DNA of 64,000 nucleotides, from assembly GCA_018816905.1 (NCBI GenBank), contig JAHIVB010000010.1, forward strand, positions 1 to 64,000, written 5' to 3'. The position numbers were made by a program, and so were the translations under genes. The first letter of the stretch is position 1. Each line of letters begins with the position of its first letter. This stretch comes from Bacillota bacterium (lineage in GTDB: Bacteria; Bacillota_I; Bacilli_A; Izemoplasmatales; Hujiaoplasmataceae). Positions 1-7,449 of this stretch are shown here, one piece after another. The notes beneath the pieces were generated by a model. It was not told the origin of the DNA, did not search any database, and was given only the letters and a program-made list of their open reading frames with translations.

Positions 1-91
1 CGTCATCAAAACAAATCAAGAAATATCCAAGTTATCCACATCAATTTCTTCGATTATTTACGATTTTATTCAAAACTCCCTTAAATCAAGA

Positions 92-127
92 AAAAAGAAC
101 CTAGTTTTCTTAAACTAAGTTCTTTTT
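92..127. terminator. Bidirectional intrinsic terminator
   Basis: A 16-base stem (92-107 with 112-127, one G-U type mismatch) has a 4-base loop. It is flanked by A-rich sequence on the left and T-rich sequence on the right, so it can act on both strands. On the minus strand it lies downstream of the 5'-nucleotidase gene. Bases 1-91 hold no gene that I can see. Confidence 0.6.
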
Positions 128-139
128 GTCTACACTCTG

Positions 140-177
140 AAGGTGTTCAAACTGAGGGTTTGAACACCTTTTTTTAT
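140..177 (+). terminator. Hairpin with T-tail on plus strand
   Basis: Perfect 12-base arms (140-151 and 159-170) are followed on the plus strand by a run of T. It sits directly behind the nucleotidase stop codon. The T-run faces the plus strand, so for the minus-strand gene the neighbouring hairpin at 92-127 is the better terminator. Together they may block read-through in both directions. Confidence 0.5.
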
Positions 178-1797
178 TTAGAGTATCGATTCGTAAATTG
201 AATCGTAATAATACTGGTTTCCTCTGTAGGAAGTAGGCATCAGTCCTGGATAATTCGATCCATTGAATGGTGAGAAATCACCGATGCAGTTTCTTAAATC
301 TTGCGCTAATAAATCTCTCATTAAAGTGGTTGTTTGAGTCACGTTTTGCCCTGAAAGGAAAGGATAGTAGTCTTTGTCAAATACATAATCGACAGCCGCA
401 ACTGTATAGAATTGTGAGTCGTTAACTTGGACTCCATTGATGTAAAGATGACCTCCAGACGAAGTAACCTCGTCATCGAAGACGATATCTCCATCGGTAT
501 AGAATAGATTATAGATGGTTAGTCCAGTGAGTTCAACTGTTTTTAAGTAATTGTCAAACGGATAAACTTCCACAAGTTTTCCCATTGTAATGTTTCCACT
601 ATCGATGCTGACTCTAAATCCTCCAGAATTAAGTATTCCGATATCGACTCCTAAATAATCACGTATTACGGAAGCTCCCCATGTCGGCATATCATATCTT
701 GAAATATAGTCAGGTGTTGTAGCCAAGACTTCTGATACAAAGGAAGTATACTCGCTGTCTTCTTGATAATATGTAATGATGTTTTGAATTTCTTGATCTG
801 AACTACCTAAGTCTGATAAAGAGAGTGTGTAAGCATATCCCGATGAAACGGTTCTGGTCGGATAATTGAATGAAAGAGAAATCTTCGTCAGTACAGACGA
901 ACTGGAATTAGAAGCCTGTGCATAAGGCATTGCGACACCGGCTCTAGAAACGGTTCTAGCGACGGAAGTATGAGAATGGCCATTGAATACTGCATCCACA
1001 TAGTGATCGCCCGTAAAGGCTGAAATAGCTACATTATCGTCGATATCATAATCATGGATCGACGCAATCACGATATCACAAAATTCTTGAGTTCGTAATA
1101 CGGAAGCGTAATCATATACCGTCATGACGGGATCTAAGAATTCGATGTTTTCTACTCTGGAAGCAGAAATTGAATTGATGACTTCTCCGATAACGCCGAT
1201 TATGCCAACACGTAATCCTTCGATTTCAACAACGGTATAAGGCTCTGTATTTGGTAATGTTTCCTGGGTGTCTTTATAGACAATGTTCGCTGCTAATATC
1301 GGAAAAGACGCTTCTCCGTTTTCTTCCAACCCGTCAGTATATTTCAAGACTTCTTCGATTCCCCAATCAAATTCATGGTTTCCCAGTGTGAAGGAAGAAA
1401 GTCCGATTTCATTGAAAACATCGATAATCGGTCTTCCGTGATAATAGTTGGAGAGTGCGGTTCCTTGAAAGATATCGCCCGAAGATATGAAAATCGAATA
1501 TGGATTATTTTCAACGGCATTCGAAATATAACCACCCACAGCGGAAAGTGTATCCATGCTAGTATAGGCTCCACCGTGAAAGTCATTCATTGAATATAAA
1601 TCCAAGACAATATTGTCAGGATGAGTGGATTGAGTAGATGACGTTGTAGTCTCTAAGGTTGTCGTCTCTAACGTTGTGGTTGAAGATGTGGTATCTTGCG
1701 TCGTTACGGTCTCAGTCGTGGAAGTCGTACTCAGACCACAGCCGATAAGAACCATTGCGAGAAGCAAAGTTGTAAAGAAAATAAATAGTTTTTTCAT
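178..1797 (-). CDS. Secreted 5'-nucleotidase (UshA-like) lipoprotein
   Basis: 539 aa. The N-terminus is a lipoprotein signal with lipobox LIGC near residue 20, followed by a Thr/Ser-rich linker to about residue 58, so it should be anchored outside the membrane. The metallophosphoesterase domain (about 64-330) shows the metal motifs NDFHGG, GNHEFDWG and NGHSHT. The C-terminal 5'-nucleotidase substrate domain follows, with LNSGGFR and YPFDN. The family strips phosphate from nucleotides outside the cell. Start supported by AGGGAGG a few bases upstream. It is monocistronic. With deoD, surE and the deoxyribose microcompartment it fits nucleic-acid scavenging; that link is an inference. The exact substrate (nucleotide or cyclic nucleotide) cannot be told from sequence. 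Confidence 0.9.
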   Translation of the reverse strand: MKKLFIFFTTLLLAMVLIGCGLSTTSTTETVTTQDTTSSTTTLETTTLETTTSSTQSTHPDNIVLDLYSMNDFHGGAYTSMDTLSAVGGYISNAVENNPYSIFISSGDIFQGTALSNYYHGRPIIDVFNEIGLSSFTLGNHEFDWGIEEVLKYTDGLEENGEASFPILAANIVYKDTQETLPNTEPYTVVEIEGLRVGIIGVIGEVINSISASRVENIEFLDPVMTVYDYASVLRTQEFCDIVIASIHDYDIDDNVAISAFTGDHYVDAVFNGHSHTSVARTVSRAGVAMPYAQASNSSSSVLTKISLSFNYPTRTVSSGYAYTLSLSDLGSSDQEIQNIITYYQEDSEYTSFVSEVLATTPDYISRYDMPTWGASVIRDYLGVDIGILNSGGFRVSIDSGNITMGKLVEVYPFDNYLKTVELTGLTIYNLFYTDGDIVFDDEVTSSGGHLYINGVQVNDSQFYTVAAVDYVFDKDYYPFLSGQNVTQTTTLMRDLLAQDLRNCIGDFSPFNGSNYPGLMPTSYRGNQYYYDSIYESIL

Positions 1798-1828
1798 GAT
1801 GTCCTCCCTAAAAACAAAGTGCTATTCT

Positions 1829-1834
1829 ATTATA
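1829..1834 (-). promoter_or_regulatory. -10 element for the nucleotidase gene
   Basis: On the minus strand TATAAT lies about 30 bases before the start codon. I see no convincing -35; the upstream terminator of the neighbouring gene occupies that position. Confidence 0.4.
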
Positions 1835-1844
1835 TCGTTTTCGT

Positions 1845-1874
1845 AAAAAAAAAGAAAGAGGAAAAACCTCTTTC
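1845..1874 (-). terminator. Intrinsic terminator of the 1327-aa CvpA-repeat gene
   Basis: Arms 1854-1861 and 1867-1874 (GAAAGAGG with CCTCTTTC) form a hairpin followed on the minus strand by nine T. It lies just past the stop codon of the repeat-protein gene. Confidence 0.8.
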
Positions 1875-1884
1875 TTCATAAGGA

Positions 1885-4800
1885 TTAAATGAGTCCGTAA
1901 TGTGTCAATACTTCATTGATTCCAGCTTCCGTGAGGAAGGTGAATGGATCATTGTTCATATAAGATGTATTGGCTGGCCAGTATAAATCGAATGGATCAT
2001 CGGAAGTCATTAAGGTTTCTAACTGATCCGTCAAAATATTTCTAACAATCATCGAGTCTAATACGATGTCCCTGTCACCTGCAGAGAGAGATGCAATTGC
2101 AGCGTAACTGAACGAAGCGGAGGTGAAATCACCAGCGGCGAGTGTATTTGAAGCGATGATGAATGCCTTGATTTCTGCGACCGTTGTGACACTGACGATA
2201 CCATAGATCGTCTCTTGTGCGAGCGCAGGAATCTGAGTATTGATATTGGCATTTCCTTTTAACATATTGTCAACTGTGATATGCATTGAACCGCTCGCAA
2301 GCAAGGTATCCAGCTGTGCATTAGATAATCCAGATACAATAGATGCATCCATACTTCCACTGAAATCGGAGATTCCAAGTGTTTGTAAAGAAGTCAGTAA
2401 AGCGATAAGTTCAGTTTTTTCAATTTGCTCACCTGCATCTACGACACCGTCAAGCATAATTCCCTCTCTTAAAGCCGTTGGGACAATGAGAGTTACTTGT
2501 CCAGGACCGCTTGTTTCATCCAGGGCATTTTCAAGGATGTAATAAGATACAGTGGCTTGCATTGTTGCACTTTCAAGCAAATCATTGAAATCGACTGAGA
2601 AAATCGTTGCCGGAGACAAATCGAAAGTGGACAGATCTGTCAAGCCAAGAAGTTCAAGTGCATCAATAATTTTTTGTATTTCTACTTTTGTGACATATTC
2701 AACGCCACCAACGACATTCACACGGATATCAGTTCCAAACTCATCTTGAGTCGGAATGACTAATGTACCGCTTGATACATTCGTCAATTGGTCAGAAAGC
2801 GTTGCTTGTAGGGATGAACTCAACAGGATTAATTCAGAATTGTCAAATAAATTGGTCGATGAAATCGAAGTTGTGAAAGAATCCAAATCGGAATATCCCA
2901 TCGCAAGAAGGGCATTGATCAATGCTTTAATCTCTGATTTCACCACAAATGTGGTTTCATTGCCTAAAGGTCCTGTTTCTACCTGTACAGGCGTGATGCC
3001 ATCTTCTTCTACTAGAGGGATGATTAAAATGGTATCACCAATATCAAATAATGTTTTCGATATGGTCGCTTGCATGATTGCAGAATCGAGTAAAGTGTTT
3101 TGATCTGCTTCTAATGCAAATGTTGATAAGTTAATCGAATTCGTTAATGATGAAGGATCGGTAATTCCCATTAAGTCAAGAGCATCGAATAAGTTGCCTA
3201 ATTCGGTCTTTTCAATGAATGTAGCCGATGCCGTCTCGATGATTACATCGTTTCCTAATTCGTCTTCATAAGGAATGGTTACGGAACCGGATCCTAGCCC
3301 TAAAATGATATCGGATACGGTCGCATGTATAATCGCTGAAGCCAGTAATTCTGTTTGATGCGTAAGGATCAGCGATGTATCTTCTAAGTTGATCGAATCG
3401 AAATCGGTGATATCGATTGCATAAAGCGCTTTTAACATATTTCCAATTTCTAATACAGTTAAATATTCTGTACTGAATGCGGTGAATTTAATTGAGGTGC
3501 CATCTTGGTCTTCCGTAGGAACAATCAAAATGCTTCCAGTTCCACTGCCAAGATCGATAATCATTTTTGATACGGTCGCATGAACGATTTTTGAATCTAG
3601 TAGAACCTCAATCAAATCATCATCTAGTGTGACGGGATCTCCTACAGGAGGAATCAATTCAAGTGATGAAATAATGGAAGCATCAAATGCAAAATTGTCA
3701 AAGTCGTCAAAGCCTAACACCTGGATTGACTTGATTAGGGCTGTGATTTCAGAAGCTGAAACCACATTGACACCTAATCCGTCTACCAATACACTTTGAA
3801 TCACATCACTAGGGACGACAAGCGGATCGGTATTCATATCGTATATCATTTTTCCGATGGTTGAAGAAATAATCTGTGAAGACATCAATGTATCTAAATC
3901 AGTATCGGAAAAGGCTAATATTTTTTGAACGTCAAACGATGTTTCATCGTCAATGGTGGTCACAATCAATGCGATTGATTTAGCTAAAGCTTTGAGTTCT
4001 TCTTTCAAGAGGTAGCCATATTCGTCCAAGACAGCATCTGGAACCACGAGAGGAAGATCTCCCAAGTCTTCAGATAGCAACAAATCAGAAATAGTCGCCA
4101 CAAATACTCTAGAATTGAAGATATCATCGATATCATCATCTGATAGATTTGAAATCGTGTCAAGGCCTAAATTGTTGATATCAAAATCAGTCAAGGAACC
4201 TGTTAAAGCATTCAAAGCGATTAAAATGTTTCTTAATTCTCCAGGGGTTTCCAGATTACCGAATTCATCGAAGGTATCTCTCCATACGATGTCTGCAGGA
4301 ATGGTTAATAATTCCAAGCCTTCGATTCCGGCTTCTCCTGATAAGATGTTGATTAATGCTCCAGTAATGATTTCAGATTCCATAAGTACAGTTAAATCTA
4401 TTTTAGATACGGCTTGTAATAAGATATTGGGATCTCCACCCATAATGTCAGAAACCGTCACATCCGCATCGAGAACTTCACCTAATACTTCGCCAATGGC
4501 GATGAATTCCGCTTCCCAATCCAAATCGGCAGGGATGTCGAGGATTAATTTGATATCCCCTTCACTTTCATCAAGGTAAGGAACAAGTAAATTAGAGGCT
4601 AACAATACGACAAGCGACGAATCTGCGAAATCTCCAAATAAGTCTCTTACGAGGTCACCGGTGACCTCGATTTCATCGATGGAACCATTTCCACCAACGA
4701 CACCGGCGCTATTCAATATATCAAATAGTGTTCCAGAAATGGCGCCAAGATTTTCCAGTTCGGCTTGATAGTCTATCGAATATAGGTCTTCTGCAGAGAT

Positions 4801-5868
4801 GTTTAAAGGTGTTTCATACATTTCTGCGCCAACTTCAATTGCGACAGGCAATATGGATGTAATTAATTTAGAATTGGATAAAATCGAAAATGCTTCTCTG
4901 ATTTCATCTCCAGTGATATCTGAAATTTCTTGAGATTCATAAAAATCTGATTGAAGAAAAACATTTAACACTTCTGAGAATACACTGAGTTCATAGCGAA
5001 TCGCAATGTTTTGTTCATCGATATCAAAGGATAAAACCGAGTCAAACAAGGATAAATGAAGCGGTATTTCCAGCGTGCTTCCTTCGACTGGAACGGTAAT
5101 CATTTCCGCAAGACTCACAAAGATGTTATTGTGGTAATTCTCAATCAATTGATTCATTAGTTCAAGTTCTTCAGTAATGTCAGGCAAATCCGTCTCCGCC
5201 AAAGGAATGACTGAGTAACTTGCCTGGTAAATTTCACGCCGTGGAACGAAAGTCAAATCCGTGTCCCCTGGTAGATTGGTTGAATTCATGATTGTGGCCA
5301 AACTTTCGGTAACACTCATCACTCCCCCGAGCATAATCAATGCGACAAACACAGCCATGGCTCCGTTTAAAGCACCAAAAACGGCTCCTAAGCCTCTGTT
5401 TTTGGATGCACCTTGTTTGCTCTTGCCAAAGAATATCGCACGGACAATGAGGCATAAGAGTTTGTATATCAACAAGATGACCGTGAAATAAAGAATCGTG
5501 TAGACAATCTTTAGTACAAACATTCCAAGACCTGTAGCTATCACCATGACTTCTTCATTCATTGATGAAAGATCGATGGTATCTCCTAGGAAAGTACCCA
5601 AGATTGCGGGTAGGCTTTCTGAAAATGAAGTAAAGCCTGAGAGGTCCGGACTCACTTGCGCTAGAAGCCCTCCAAGCCATGGCATCTCCATTGTCCAGAG
5701 GATTGAAACCACCTGGTTGATGGTTAAAAAGAATAAGGCGTAAAAAATCAACATGGTCACAAAAGAAAATAAGGTTTTTTTCAACCCTCTTATCACGCCA
5801 GAAAGAATGGCTAGACCAAATATGACATAAAAAAGTAAATCCAAAGATGTAAGGAAATTCAAGTTCAT
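1885..5868 (-). CDS. Giant CvpA-like membrane protein with ~9 tandem repeats
   Basis: 1327 aa. The start was moved to the ATG at 5868 because GGAGG lies 7 bases before it; the longer reading begins 11 codons earlier without a ribosome site. Residues 1-190 resemble the CvpA (colicin V production) family: four predicted helices, with the basic loop RGLKK after helix 1 and a second basic loop (KSKQGASKNRG) before helix 4. Residues about 215-580 are a divergent region, then about nine repeats of roughly 80-90 residues run to the end (about 590-1315). Each repeat starts with an ATxS-like motif, then an IP or VP strand, then xKxEIxAxxxALxxLGI. The long domain is acidic and poor in Lys/Arg. By the positive-inside rule the repeats would lie outside the cell (inference). 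Paralogue of the 2680-aa protein across rsgA. No function is known to me. Confidence 0.8.
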   Translation of the reverse strand: MNLNFLTSLDLLFYVIFGLAILSGVIRGLKKTLFSFVTMLIFYALFFLTINQVVSILWTMEMPWLGGLLAQVSPDLSGFTSFSESLPAILGTFLGDTIDLSSMNEEVMVIATGLGMFVLKIVYTILYFTVILLIYKLLCLIVRAIFFGKSKQGASKNRGLGAVFGALNGAMAVFVALIMLGGVMSVTESLATIMNSTNLPGDTDLTFVPRREIYQASYSVIPLAETDLPDITEELELMNQLIENYHNNIFVSLAEMITVPVEGSTLEIPLHLSLFDSVLSFDIDEQNIAIRYELSVFSEVLNVFLQSDFYESQEISDITGDEIREAFSILSNSKLITSILPVAIEVGAEMYETPLNISAEDLYSIDYQAELENLGAISGTLFDILNSAGVVGGNGSIDEIEVTGDLVRDLFGDFADSSLVVLLASNLLVPYLDESEGDIKLILDIPADLDWEAEFIAIGEVLGEVLDADVTVSDIMGGDPNILLQAVSKIDLTVLMESEIITGALINILSGEAGIEGLELLTIPADIVWRDTFDEFGNLETPGELRNILIALNALTGSLTDFDINNLGLDTISNLSDDDIDDIFNSRVFVATISDLLLSEDLGDLPLVVPDAVLDEYGYLLKEELKALAKSIALIVTTIDDETSFDVQKILAFSDTDLDTLMSSQIISSTIGKMIYDMNTDPLVVPSDVIQSVLVDGLGVNVVSASEITALIKSIQVLGFDDFDNFAFDASIISSLELIPPVGDPVTLDDDLIEVLLDSKIVHATVSKMIIDLGSGTGSILIVPTEDQDGTSIKFTAFSTEYLTVLEIGNMLKALYAIDITDFDSINLEDTSLILTHQTELLASAIIHATVSDIILGLGSGSVTIPYEDELGNDVIIETASATFIEKTELGNLFDALDLMGITDPSSLTNSINLSTFALEADQNTLLDSAIMQATISKTLFDIGDTILIIPLVEEDGITPVQVETGPLGNETTFVVKSEIKALINALLAMGYSDLDSFTTSISSTNLFDNSELILLSSSLQATLSDQLTNVSSGTLVIPTQDEFGTDIRVNVVGGVEYVTKVEIQKIIDALELLGLTDLSTFDLSPATIFSVDFNDLLESATMQATVSYYILENALDETSGPGQVTLIVPTALREGIMLDGVVDAGEQIEKTELIALLTSLQTLGISDFSGSMDASIVSGLSNAQLDTLLASGSMHITVDNMLKGNANINTQIPALAQETIYGIVSVTTVAEIKAFIIASNTLAAGDFTSASFSYAAIASLSAGDRDIVLDSMIVRNILTDQLETLMTSDDPFDLYWPANTSYMNNDPFTFLTEAGINEVLTHYGLI
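2000..4110 (-). repeat. Coding tandem repeats (about 9 units) in the 1327-aa protein
   Basis: Translated on minus, repeat starts can be read at SRVFVATISD, SQIISSTIGK, SKIVHATVSK, SAIIHATVSD, SAIMQATISK, SSSLQATLSD, SATMQATVSY, SGSMHITVDN and SMIVRNILTD. The units are clearly related but diverged in DNA sequence, unlike the middle units of the paralogue. The first two and last four units match the corresponding end units of the larger protein. Confidence 0.8.
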
Positions 5869-5907
5869 GTTTGTTCCTCCTTCATAATCTATAAGTATCA
5901 TTTTACA

Positions 5908-5957
5908 TTAGATTTTCCGAATATATCATATCTACTTTATATATACGGAAAATCTAA
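5908..5957 (-). other. 12-bp perfect inverted repeat in the leader of the 1327-aa gene
   Basis: TTAGATTTTCCG (5908-5919) and CGGAAAATCTAA (5946-5957) are exact reverse complements, separated by 26 AT-rich bases that pair partly further in. It lies inside the roughly 155-nt leader between the predicted promoter (6030-6057) and the start at 5868. It could be an RNA hairpin or a paired operator. No T-run follows, so it is not a terminator. Confidence 0.55.
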
Positions 5958-6029
5958 CGAAATTATTGAATCTATTCATAACTTAATGATGAATAATGTC
6001 ATGATTTCACGCATAGAATCATTACTTTC

Positions 6030-6057
6030 ATTATACTGCTTTCTCGTCTGTTTGCAA
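6030..6057 (-). promoter_or_regulatory. Promoter of the 1327-aa CvpA-repeat gene
   Basis: On the minus strand TTGCAA (6052-6057) and TATAAT (6030-6035) are 16 bases apart. Transcription from here gives a leader of about 155 nt. The 337-base gap 5869-6205 contains this promoter, the inverted repeat at 5908-5957 and the rsgA terminator, and no other gene that I can see. Confidence 0.55.
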
Positions 6058-6166
6058 TATCAATTGCTCATATTTTTTGTGAAGAATTGATTCTACCATG
6101 TCCCCAAAATAACCATGAAAAAAGAAATGATGAATCCCTAGCCAAAAACCTACAAATTCAATATAA

Positions 6167-6196
6167 AACGCGCCAAAAACAATGATTTGGCGCGTT
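6167..6196 (-). terminator. Intrinsic terminator of rsgA
   Basis: Eleven-base perfect arms (AACGCGCCAAA at 6167-6177, complement at 6186-6196) with an 8-base loop, followed on minus by TTTTATATT. It begins about 10 bases after the rsgA stop codon. Confidence 0.8.
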
Positions 6197-6205
6197 AGAG
6201 TAGGA

Positions 6206-7222
6206 CTACTTCTTCGTTTTATGCTGTAAAAGATTTTTCCGAGTATTCTCTGCAGTTCGGTTTAATTCTCTTTTCATCTTATGGTAGTTTTTGAGCCTTG
6301 AAGAATCGAGTAGTTTTTCGTCTACGGCCAATTTTACAGAACAACCAGGTTCGACAGTATGCGTACAGTCTCTGAATTTACAGGTTTTTCCCAAATCTTC
6401 GATATCGCTAAACGAAGCGTCAAGCTCGATCGATTCGATTTGGATTTCCCTCATTCCGGGCGTATCGATGACAAGCGCTCCATAAGGAGACAAGACCATC
6501 TGTCTAGAAGTCGTGGTGTGTTTTCCCCGATGATCTTTACGTAGTCCATTCGTCGCAAAGAACTCTTCACCCAAAAAATAGTTGATGATTGAAGATTTTC
6601 CTACGCCGCTCGATCCGATTAAGGCATAGGTCTTCCTGGACATGATATAGGGAAGCAATTCATCATATCCTGTCTCGCTTTGATTCGAACAGGTTAAGAC
6701 TTCAGCCCCCAAACAAATTTGTTCGGTTTCTAAAAGCTGTCTTTCATAGTCTACTGCTAAATCCGATTTTGTGAGAACGACGACGGGCCGTGCACCACTA
6801 TTCCATACAATGCTTAAGTAACGCTCCAAACGTCTTAAATTGAAATCTAAGTCCATTGACATGCAGATTAAAATCGTGTCGATGTTCGAGGCAATCGCTT
6901 GAATCATTTCCTTAGGTCCTGGTGCTTTTCTCTTTAAAAAACTTTTACGGGGTAATACTTTAACAATCGTGCCTTTTTCATGGGTATCGTCAGTATGTTT
7001 AACCAATACCCAGTCTCCGACAACTGGAAATGAGGTTTCTTCGATTGCTTCATAGATGAATTTACCACTCACTTGAGCAGAGATGGCACCTTCTTCGGTC
7101 TCTATTAAGAAAAAATCTCGCTGTTGCAAAGTAACTCGTGCTAAAAAAAGAAAGTCGTCACTTACCGCCATCTCTTGGATTTCTTTCGAAAGTCCATAGG
7201 CGGAAAGATGTTGATAATTCAT
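6206..7222 (-). CDS. rsgA: Ribosome small-subunit-dependent GTPase A (RsgA/YjeQ)
   Basis: 338 aa. Start placed at the ATG at 7222, where GGAGG lies 5 bases upstream; an upstream in-frame ATG pair has no ribosome site. An N-terminal OB-fold (about 1-70) is followed by the circularly permuted GTPase: G4-like TKSDLA, then the P-loop GSSGVGKSS, then DTPGM. The C-terminus carries a zinc motif with C, H and C residues (CKFRDCTHTVEPGC). The family is a checkpoint in 30S ribosomal subunit maturation. The gene stands alone between the two giant CvpA-repeat genes, with its own promoter and terminator. Nothing in the sequence suggests a functional link with them. Confidence 0.95.
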   Translation of the reverse strand: MNYQHLSAYGLSKEIQEMAVSDDFLFLARVTLQQRDFFLIETEEGAISAQVSGKFIYEAIEETSFPVVGDWVLVKHTDDTHEKGTIVKVLPRKSFLKRKAPGPKEMIQAIASNIDTILICMSMDLDFNLRRLERYLSIVWNSGARPVVVLTKSDLAVDYERQLLETEQICLGAEVLTCSNQSETGYDELLPYIMSRKTYALIGSSGVGKSSIINYFLGEEFFATNGLRKDHRGKHTTTSRQMVLSPYGALVIDTPGMREIQIESIELDASFSDIEDLGKTCKFRDCTHTVEPGCSVKLAVDEKLLDSSRLKNYHKMKRELNRTAENTRKNLLQHKTKK

Positions 7223-7259
7223 TGTTTCCTCCATCATTTAAATTGAGTGGAGGTACTTT

Positions 7260-7319
7260 TTATGCCGCGTTCATACCTCCACTGTCATAAGTGTTTGCGG
7301 CTAGAAATTGATCAATCAT
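7260..7319 (-). CDS. Possible 19-residue leader peptide upstream of rsgA
   Basis: In the rsgA leader an ATG at 7319 opens a 19-codon frame, MIDQFLAANTYDSGGMNAA, ending in TAA at 7260. AGGAGG lies 9 bases before the ATG, which is why I list it. A second SD-like GGAGG occurs inside the frame. There are no codon runs that would suggest classical attenuation. It may be a translated leader or chance; I know of no homologue. Confidence 0.3.
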   Translation of the reverse strand: MIDQFLAANTYDSGGMNAA

Positions 7320-7353
7320 TAAACATGACCTCCTTTAATATGAATCTAGGTAT

Positions 7354-7381
7354 AGTATACAATAGAATTTAATATTTGAAA
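7354..7381 (-). promoter_or_regulatory. Promoter of rsgA
   Basis: On the minus strand TTTCAA (7376-7381) and TATACT (7354-7359) are 16 bases apart. This gives a leader of about 125 nt before rsgA, containing the short reading frame at 7260-7319. Confidence 0.5.
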
Positions 7382-7411
7382 AGGGCTAATTTTAGAGACA
7401 ATGAAAAGAAA

Positions 7412-7436
7412 AAGTCGGGGACATGATCCCCGACTT
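7412..7436 (-). terminator. Intrinsic terminator of the 2680-aa gene
   Basis: GC-rich 10-base arms (AAGTCGGGGA with TCCCCGACTT) and a 5-base loop, followed on the minus strand by TTTCTTTTC. It begins 14 bases after the stop codon. Confidence 0.85.
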
Positions 7437-7449
7437 CGTTTGAATACTT

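Noticed and set aside
2240-4579. Several plus-strand open frames of 65-154 codons inside the 1327-aa gene
   Set aside because: They lie opposite the repeat-rich coding strand, lack ribosome sites, and have Ser/Ile/Lys-rich translations typical of antisense frames.
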